The position numbers and the translations under genes are program-made. DNA of 64,000 nt from Brevundimonas sp. (lineage in GTDB: Bacteria; Pseudomonadota; Alphaproteobacteria; Caulobacterales; Caulobacteraceae): positions 62,001 to 126,000 of the forward strand of contig JAPZRF010000034.1 in the NCBI GenBank assembly GCA_027531145.1, read 5' to 3'. Below the pieces are notes generated by a model. The model saw only the letters and a list, made by a program, of their open reading frames with translations, ran no database searches and was not told the origin of the DNA. Each line of letters starts with the position of its first letter. Within the stretch, counting starts at the first letter, position 1. Shown one piece after another: positions 59,450 to 64,000 of the stretch.

Positions 59450-59709
59450 TTCGGCAGGCCGTGTTCATCATAGAGGTCGTCGTCTGTGAGAAGGGGGCCG
59501 ACGATCGGCAGGCTGTTGAAGTGTACGACGATCTCTTCCACCGCCCGGCGGCGCCGGTCGATGTCGGCGGTCCGTTGGGTCTCGAAGCGGCGGTCGCGTT
59601 CGCGCGCCATCTCGTCGACCAGTTCAGTGATGGTCTTGCCTTCCAGCGCGGCGAGCCGGCGCAGCCGCTCGACGGTCTCGGCTCTCCGGATCTGGACGGG
59701 AGCGCTCAT
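59446..59709 (-). CDS. vapB: VapB antitoxin
   Basis: The 87-residue protein opens with SAPVQIRRAETVERLRRLAAL, then GKTITELVDEMARERDRR, the ribbon-helix-helix form of the Rv0623-type VapB. The C-terminus wraps the toxin. Start ATG 59709 is chosen for this N-terminus. Confidence 0.88.
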   Translation of the reverse strand: MSAPVQIRRAETVERLRRLAALEGKTITELVDEMARERDRRFETQRTADIDRRRRAVEEIVVHFNSLPIVGPLLTDDDLYDEHGLPK

Positions 59710-59815
59710 GACAAGCGTCAGTGTATCATGACGGCTTGGGTGCCTCAACGCGCCCGCCTTGACTTGGCGGGGCCGGGGCGCGACCTAGCCCGCCTTCGCG
59801 TTCGAAAGTCTCCGC

Positions 59816-61162
59816 ATGTCCATCAAGGTCCGCTTTGCCCCGTCGCCCACGGGTCGCCTGCACGTCGGCAACGTCCGCACCGCCCTGGTCAACTGGCTGT
59901 TCGCGAAAGGGCAAGGCGGCGCTTTCGTGCTGCGCATCGACGACACCGACCTGGCCCGGTCGACGCCGGAATTCGAGCAGGGCATCGAGGACGACCTGCG
60001 CTGGCTGGGGCTGGTCTGGGACGAGCGCCACAACCAGTCGCAGCGCTTCGACCGCTACGCCGGGGCGGCGGAACGGCTCAAGGCGACGGGGCGGCTCTAT
60101 CCCTGCTACGAGACCGCCGAGGAGCTGGACCGCCGCCGCAAGGTGCAGCTGTCGCGTGGCCAGCCGCCGATCTACGATCGAGCGGCCCTGAAGCTGACCG
60201 ACGCGGAGCGCGCGGCGCTGGAGGCCGAGGGTCGCCGGCCGCACTGGCGCTTCAGGCTGGAAGGCCGCCGGGTCGCGTGGGAGGACCTCGCGCGTGGCCA
60301 TGCCGAGGTCGACACGGCCTCGATGTCGGATCCGGTGCTGATCCGCGAGGACGGCCTCTATCTCTACACCCTGCCGTCGGTGGTCGACGACATCGACATG
60401 GGCATCAGCCACGTCATCCGCGGCGAGGATCACGTCACCAACACCGGGGCCCAGATCGAGATCTTCGAGGCCCTCCTCGTAGGCACCGGCCGCGCCGTGC
60501 CCGGCTTCGCCCACATGCCGCTGCTGGTCGGTGCCGATGGCGAGGCCCTGTCCAAGCGGCTGGGGTCGCTGTCGGTCGCCGAGATGCGCGACCAAGGCTA
60601 CGAGCCGCTCGCCATCGTCAGCCACCTCGGCCGGATCGGCACCTCGGACCCGCTGGAGATCGCGCCGTCGCTGGCGGACCTCGGCCGGACCTTCGCCTTC
60701 AGCAAGATGGGCCGGGCCCCGGCCCGCTACGATGTCGCCGACCTCGACCGGCTCAACGCCCAGGTGCTGCACGCCATGAGCCATGCCGAGGCGCAGCCGC
60801 GGCTGGCGGCGCTGGACTGCGATCTGGGGCCGGCCTTCTGGGACGCGGTGCGTCCCAATCTGCAGACCTTCGCCGAGGTCACGGCGCTGGCGCGGCTGGT
60901 GCGCGGTCCGGTCACGCCCGTGGTGGAGGATCAGGCCTTCCTCGACGCCGCGGCGGCCCTGCTGCCGGCGGAGATAGACGCCGGGGCCTGGGCGGCGTGG
61001 ACCGGCGCGGTCAAGGCCGAAACGGGCGCGAAGGGCAAGGCCCTGTTCCGGCCCCTTCGACTGGCCCTGACGGGGCAGGATCAGGGACCCGACATGTCGC
61101 TGCTGGCACCGCTCGTCGGCCGCGAGCGGATCATCCGGCGGCTTCGGGGCGAAACGGCCTGA
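59816..61162 (+). CDS. gltX: Glutamyl-tRNA synthetase
   Basis: The 448-residue class I enzyme starts MSIKVRFAPSPTGRLHVGNVRTALVNWLF (HVGN is the HIGH motif). LRIDDTDLARSTPEF and the KMSKS-like ALSKRLGSLSV follow, with a helical anticodon-binding domain. The length fits bacterial GluRS. In organisms with GatCAB it may also charge tRNA-Gln. Confidence 0.96.
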   Translation: MSIKVRFAPSPTGRLHVGNVRTALVNWLFAKGQGGAFVLRIDDTDLARSTPEFEQGIEDDLRWLGLVWDERHNQSQRFDRYAGAAERLKATGRLYPCYETAEELDRRRKVQLSRGQPPIYDRAALKLTDAERAALEAEGRRPHWRFRLEGRRVAWEDLARGHAEVDTASMSDPVLIREDGLYLYTLPSVVDDIDMGISHVIRGEDHVTNTGAQIEIFEALLVGTGRAVPGFAHMPLLVGADGEALSKRLGSLSVAEMRDQGYEPLAIVSHLGRIGTSDPLEIAPSLADLGRTFAFSKMGRAPARYDVADLDRLNAQVLHAMSHAEAQPRLAALDCDLGPAFWDAVRPNLQTFAEVTALARLVRGPVTPVVEDQAFLDAAAALLPAEIDAGAWAAWTGAVKAETGAKGKALFRPLRLALTGQDQGPDMSLLAPLVGRERIIRRLRGETA

Positions 61163-61223
61163 CGTTCAGACCGCGTCAGGCCGCACATGACGGGACGGCT
61201 GCATCCGCTCCGTCTTTCCGTCT

Positions 61224-61520
61224 TCAGCCGTTACAGACGGCCAGATCTTCGGCCGACAGGGCCTCGCCCTTCCACACGAATTCGGTGACCTGGCCGAGGC
61301 GCGCCACGGCGCGGCGGCAGGCGCGGGCCGCCGGCTGGTTGGCACCGCCCGACGAGGTGCAAATGCCGGTCGGCTCGCACCGCCAGGACGCGCCGTCCAC
61401 GATCACCGGACGGGTGGGGGCCGAAGCTGTATCCGCCAGGGTCAGGCGGTTGGCGGCGGGAGCCTGGGCGACCGCGGGAGCGGCGAGGGCGAGGGCGGCG
61501 ACGAGAACGAGAGCGCGCAT
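61224..61520 (-). CDS. CC_3452-type secreted protein
   Basis: ATG 61520 gives 98 residues with a signal peptide (about 1-19, ending AVA-Q). The mature part has ASWRCEPTGICTS, ACRRAVARLGQVTEFVWKGEAL and AVCNG with four Cys, the pattern of the CC_3452 family of Caulobacterales. Function unknown. The ribosome site GGAGG lies within a hairpin. Confidence 0.75.
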   Translation of the reverse strand: MRALVLVAALALAAPAVAQAPAANRLTLADTASAPTRPVIVDGASWRCEPTGICTSSGGANQPAARACRRAVARLGQVTEFVWKGEALSAEDLAVCNG

Positions 61521-61530
61521 GACGAAACCT

Positions 61531-61556
61531 CCAGAGCGTGAAGAAATGACCCTGGA
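61531..61556 (-). promoter_or_regulatory. Hairpin covering the ribosome site of the CC_3452-type gene
   Basis: On the minus-strand RNA CTCCAG pairs with CTGGAG, whose GGAG is the Shine-Dalgarno of the gene starting at 61520. The loop is about 17 bases. This could limit translation. Confidence 0.4.
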
Positions 61557-61558
61557 GA

Positions 61559-61587
61559 GATAGACCGTTTTTTTAGGCAACTGTCAA
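61559..61587 (-). promoter_or_regulatory. Strong housekeeping promoter of the CC_3452-type gene
   Basis: TTGACA (61582-61587) and TCTATC (61559-61564) are spaced 17 bases, with an A-run in the spacer. The predicted 5' leader is about 30 bases and consists mainly of the hairpin. Confidence 0.6.
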
Positions 61588-61628
61588 GACGCGCCCATTG
61601 GCCGACCAACCTTTACAGCGATAACTAA

Positions 61629-62222
61629 TCAGTGATCATCGTCAAGCGTTGCGCGCGTCGCAGCCAGCTGGCGCAGGGTGTCCGCGACTGAATCGGCCAC
61701 GTCGTAGGCGTAGAGGAAGGAGGGCGGCGTCATGCCCTCGTCGACATTGTGCCGGATCATGGCCAGCAGGTCATTCCAGAAGCCGTTCAGGTTCAGGAAG
61801 ATCACCGGCTTGGCGTGCAGGTCGAGCCGCTTCCATGACAGCAGCTCTATGGCCTCCTCGAGGGTGCCGATGCCGCCCGGGGCAACGACGAAGACGTCGG
61901 ACTGATCGTACATCAGCTGCTTGCGCTCATGCATCGAGGTGACGATCACCGTCTCGACCTCGTCGAAGGCCCGTTCGCGGGTGCGCAGGAAAGCCGGCAT
62001 GACACCGAGCACCCGTCCGCCACCGGTGTGGGCCGCCCGGGCGACCGCGCCCATCAGGCCGACGCCACCGCCGCCGTAGACCAGCCGGTCGCCGGCCCGC
62101 GCGAGGCCCTCGCCGAGCTCGCTCGCCGCCTGTAGATAGACCGGATGAGCCGTGTCGGACGCGCCGCAGAACACGCAGACGGACTGACCCTGGAACGGCG
62201 CGACATCGAGGGCGGTGGACAT
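61629..62222 (-). CDS. LOG family protein (TIGR00730)
   Basis: ATG 62222 gives 197 residues with VCVFCGASDT, VYGGGGVGLMGAVARAA, HERKQLMYDQSD and the signature PGGIGTLEEAIELLSW. LOG proteins hydrolyse nucleoside 5'-monophosphates to free bases (cytokinin-activating type). The old label lysine decarboxylase is wrong for this family. Confidence 0.92.
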   Translation of the reverse strand: MSTALDVAPFQGQSVCVFCGASDTAHPVYLQAASELGEGLARAGDRLVYGGGGVGLMGAVARAAHTGGGRVLGVMPAFLRTRERAFDEVETVIVTSMHERKQLMYDQSDVFVVAPGGIGTLEEAIELLSWKRLDLHAKPVIFLNLNGFWNDLLAMIRHNVDEGMTPPSFLYAYDVADSVADTLRQLAATRATLDDDH

Positions 62223-62297
62223 GGAACTCCTGCAACGGACCGGGCCCGGGCCCCGATGCTGGCGAGGCTTGCTTGCTCTAGCGGTCTGCGGGCGCAG

Positions 62298-63122
62298 ATG
62301 AAACCGGCGTCGCCCACGCGCCACTCCATGCCCGGCCTGGCCGCGGCCGGCCTGGTCGCGCTGCTTGCGGCCGCCTGCGGCGAGGCGGGCCGGACGGGAG
62401 GCGGCGAGGCCGCGTCGGCATCCGCTTCGGCGGCGGCGGGCGCGGATCCTGCGGCCTGGCGGCGCGCGCCACGGGTGCGGGAGGTGGTGGCCACGCCGGC
62501 CGGCTGGGCCGTGCGGGGCGAGGCTGCACCCCGCGCCCGGGTCGCGCTCGGCATCGGGGCCGACGCCTTCGCCGCCAGCGCCGACGCCCGGGGCGCATTC
62601 GAGATCATCGTGCCGCCGGCCGTCCAGGCGCGGCGGCTGTCGCTGCAGACGCGGCAAGGTCAGGCGGTGGCGCGCGCCCCGGCGGTGCTGCTGCTGCCGC
62701 CGGCCGGGCTGGCCGCGCCGCCCCTGCTGGCGGCCCCGGGCCAGGCCAGCCGCGTGTTCGCCGACGCCCGCCTGCTGGAGGCGGTCGACGCCGATGCTGA
62801 TCCGCTCGGCCGCATCGTCTCCGGGACCGCCGGCACGGACGCCGAGGTCGGCCTCGAGCCGGGCGCGCGCACCCTCATCGCCGATGCGGCCGGGCGCTGG
62901 ACCGGCGCGGCCCCCGGGGAGGGCCCCGTCACGGTGCGCGGCGAAGGCCGCGCGGTGACCGTGACGCCCGGCTTTCCGGTGCTGGAGCCCGGCCGGGACG
63001 CACGGATCGAGGCGATCGGCGCGGGGTGGGGTTACGCCTGGCGCCTGCCGGATGGACTGGTGCGCGCCGCCTGGGTCCCGGCCACGCCGCGCCGCACCGA
63101 CGCCCCGGCACCGGGGCCGTGA
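62298..63122 (+). CDS. Lipoprotein of unknown function
   Basis: ATG 62298 gives 274 residues with a type II signal, LVALLAAAC, where Cys would be lipidated. The mature part is Ala/Pro/Arg-rich with beta-strand stretches (GWAVRGEAAPRARVALGIG, GARTLIADAAGRW) that may be repeated Ig-like or carboxypeptidase-regulatory-like units. I recognise no family. Confidence 0.68.
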   Translation: MKPASPTRHSMPGLAAAGLVALLAAACGEAGRTGGGEAASASASAAAGADPAAWRRAPRVREVVATPAGWAVRGEAAPRARVALGIGADAFAASADARGAFEIIVPPAVQARRLSLQTRQGQAVARAPAVLLLPPAGLAAPPLLAAPGQASRVFADARLLEAVDADADPLGRIVSGTAGTDAEVGLEPGARTLIADAAGRWTGAAPGEGPVTVRGEGRAVTVTPGFPVLEPGRDARIEAIGAGWGYAWRLPDGLVRAAWVPATPRRTDAPAPGP

Positions 63123-63191
63123 AAACCCTCGCCGCCCCCCATTGCATCGCCGGGCCGGGCGCTGCTATAGGCGCGCCTCCCGAGCAAACGT

Positions 63192-63266
63192 TCCGCGGTA
63201 GCTCAGTGGTAGAGCAGCCGACTGTTAATCGGCTGGTCGTAGGTTCGAATCCTACCCGCGGAGCCA
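63192..63266 (+). tRNA. tRNA-Asn(GUU)
   Basis: Acceptor TCCGCGG/CCGCGGA, D-arm AGCTCAGTGGTAGAGC, anticodon stem-loop CCGA-CTGTTAA-TCGG (GTT), and T-arm GTAGGTTCGAATCCTAC, with G discriminator and encoded CCA. tRNA-Asn genes are frequent integration sites. Confidence 0.97.
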
Positions 63267-63612
63267 CTCGCTTTTCAAAAGCGGTGTGAAATCAGGGCCT
63301 TAAGGCGGGCGTCGGGCAGGTGCTCCTTCGCATCCCTAACCCGGTCCCCACCTGCACGAGGCCCCTTCTCCGGGCATGGCGTGCTCAACAAGGCGCGTGG
63401 CATGTTGCGCTTCCGCAACGCTTCTTGCCGGTCATAGGCCGGCACTGGGGCTGGCAGCGCCTCCCGAAGTCGGCGCTGATGGCGCGGCTCAATGCGACCC
63501 ATGTCATCCCGCTCGGCTATCGTCGCCTTGGGCGGCGCTGCGCTAGCCTGGTTGATAGCGTCCTTGGCCCCGGCCTTCGGCGGGTGGCAACCACCGCTCC
63601 CTGTTCAGCCAG
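63267..63612. other. Gene-poor stretch after tRNA-Asn
   Basis: I see no convincing gene, repeat or terminator in these 346 bases. Open frames exist on both strands but show no family pattern. Confidence 0.4.
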
Positions 63613-63765
63613 TCAGGCCCCGAACGACTCCAGCGCTGAGCGCTCGTACCGGATGGCCCCCTCAATCTTCCTGTAGGCCGGGCCCCGGCGCTCGTGTCGC
63701 CATTTGGCGAGGGTCTTCACGTTGATCCTGAGGAAGTCCGCAGCCTCCCGAGGCGTCATCAGCAT
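63613..63765 (-). CDS. Short helix-turn-helix protein, excisionase/AlpA-like
   Basis: ATG 63765, with AAGGAG about 8 bases upstream, opens a 50-residue frame that begins MLMTPREAADFLRINVKTLA and continues KWRHERRGPAYRKIEGAIRYERSAL. This is the winged-helix pattern of HTH_17 proteins (MerR-like excisionases): T-x-x-E-A-A-x-F-L, then T-L-x-x-W-R and G-P-x-x-x-K. Close to tRNA-Asn, it suggests an integrative element or its remnant. Confidence 0.72.
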   Translation of the reverse strand: MLMTPREAADFLRINVKTLAKWRHERRGPAYRKIEGAIRYERSALESFGA

Positions 63766-63804
63766 CGGTCATCTCCTTGCACCCCGTCACGCGGGGCGCA
63801 GGAC

Positions 63805-64000
63805 ATGAATCTCAGGGTGCCGCCGGCATCAAGCGGGTCATGTGAGTGGTTTTGGGTGAAGTTCGACGTAGGCTGGCCCGCCCCCCTCGACCCAGATGGA
63901 GGGCCGTCATCCGAAGCGGCGCGGGTGGACCGCGCGGCTGGTTGGCTGCGCGGTTTGATCAGCTCCATCGGTCGGCTGCTGCCGCCGGAGATCAGTTACC
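63805..64000 (+). other. Open reading frame running off the window
   Basis: From ATG 63805 (GCAGGA just upstream) a frame stays open to the end, at least 65 residues, beginning MNLRVPPASSGSCEWFW. It resembles no family I know and may not be a gene. Confidence 0.2.

Noticed and set aside
63492..63725. Plus-strand frame with a hydrophobic N-terminal stretch
   Set aside because: It runs antisense through the HTH gene and its Pro/Arg-rich remainder looks like a shadow.

Overview
The window is high-GC, gene-dense DNA from an alphaproteobacterium. Caulobacterales, probably Brevundimonas or a close relative, is the best fit. The grounds are: a divergent flgI/fliX flagellar block with a sigma-54 type promoter; GTTC-N7-GTTC LexA boxes, the alphaproteobacterial form; a CC_3452-type secreted protein; DksA with a single zinc-finger cysteine; and many short inverted-repeat elements of the kind common in this group. 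Species is inferred from gene content, not from a search.

Layout. 0-6.8 kb: end of gluQ, a DNA glycosylase, tRNA-Ile(CAU), a SIMPL protein, a decayed panD, sppA, ampD and a ParDE-like toxin-antitoxin pair. 6.8-19.4 kb: RNase P RNA, then the division and cell-wall cluster mraZ-rsmH-ftsL-ftsI-murE-murF-mraY-murD-ftsW-(zeta-toxin pseudogene)-murG, mostly coupled by ATGA overlaps and preceded by a LexA box and a four-repeat MraZ operator. murC, murB, ddl and ftsQAZ do not follow murG. 19.4-26.6 kb: hypothetical genes, a broken M16 peptidase fused to a TPR fragment, and prfC.

26.6-40.7 kb is an amino-acid biosynthesis island: metB-metX behind a SAM-I riboswitch, a fused aspartokinase/homoserine dehydrogenase behind a Thr/Ile-rich leader peptide and attenuator, and ilvD-ilvC-ilvB-ilvN-leuA-leuC-leuD-leuB behind a branched-chain leader peptide and attenuator. 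Three different RNA-level controls lie within about 2.6 kb. 41-47 kb: fba, pgk, gap and metG, with a DUF559 nuclease gene held exactly between two inverted 52-bp palindromic elements. 47-54 kb: a 2OG oxygenase, a CNNM/CBS transporter, tRNA-Trp-secE-nusG, and uvrA behind a LexA box. 54-59 kb: an EAL protein, flbY-like/flgJ-like/flgI, fliX and dksA. 59-64 kb: vapBC, gltX, small secreted and lipoprotein genes, a LOG family enzyme, tRNA-Asn, and a short excisionase-like HTH gene.

The most unusual signals are the nuclease gene carried by palindromic repeats (43.5-43.9 kb), together with several covarying repeat families of the same architecture elsewhere in the window; the cluster of three RNA regulators in the amino-acid island; the SOS and MraZ sites ahead of the division cluster; and several decaying genes (panD, M16 peptidase, zeta toxin).
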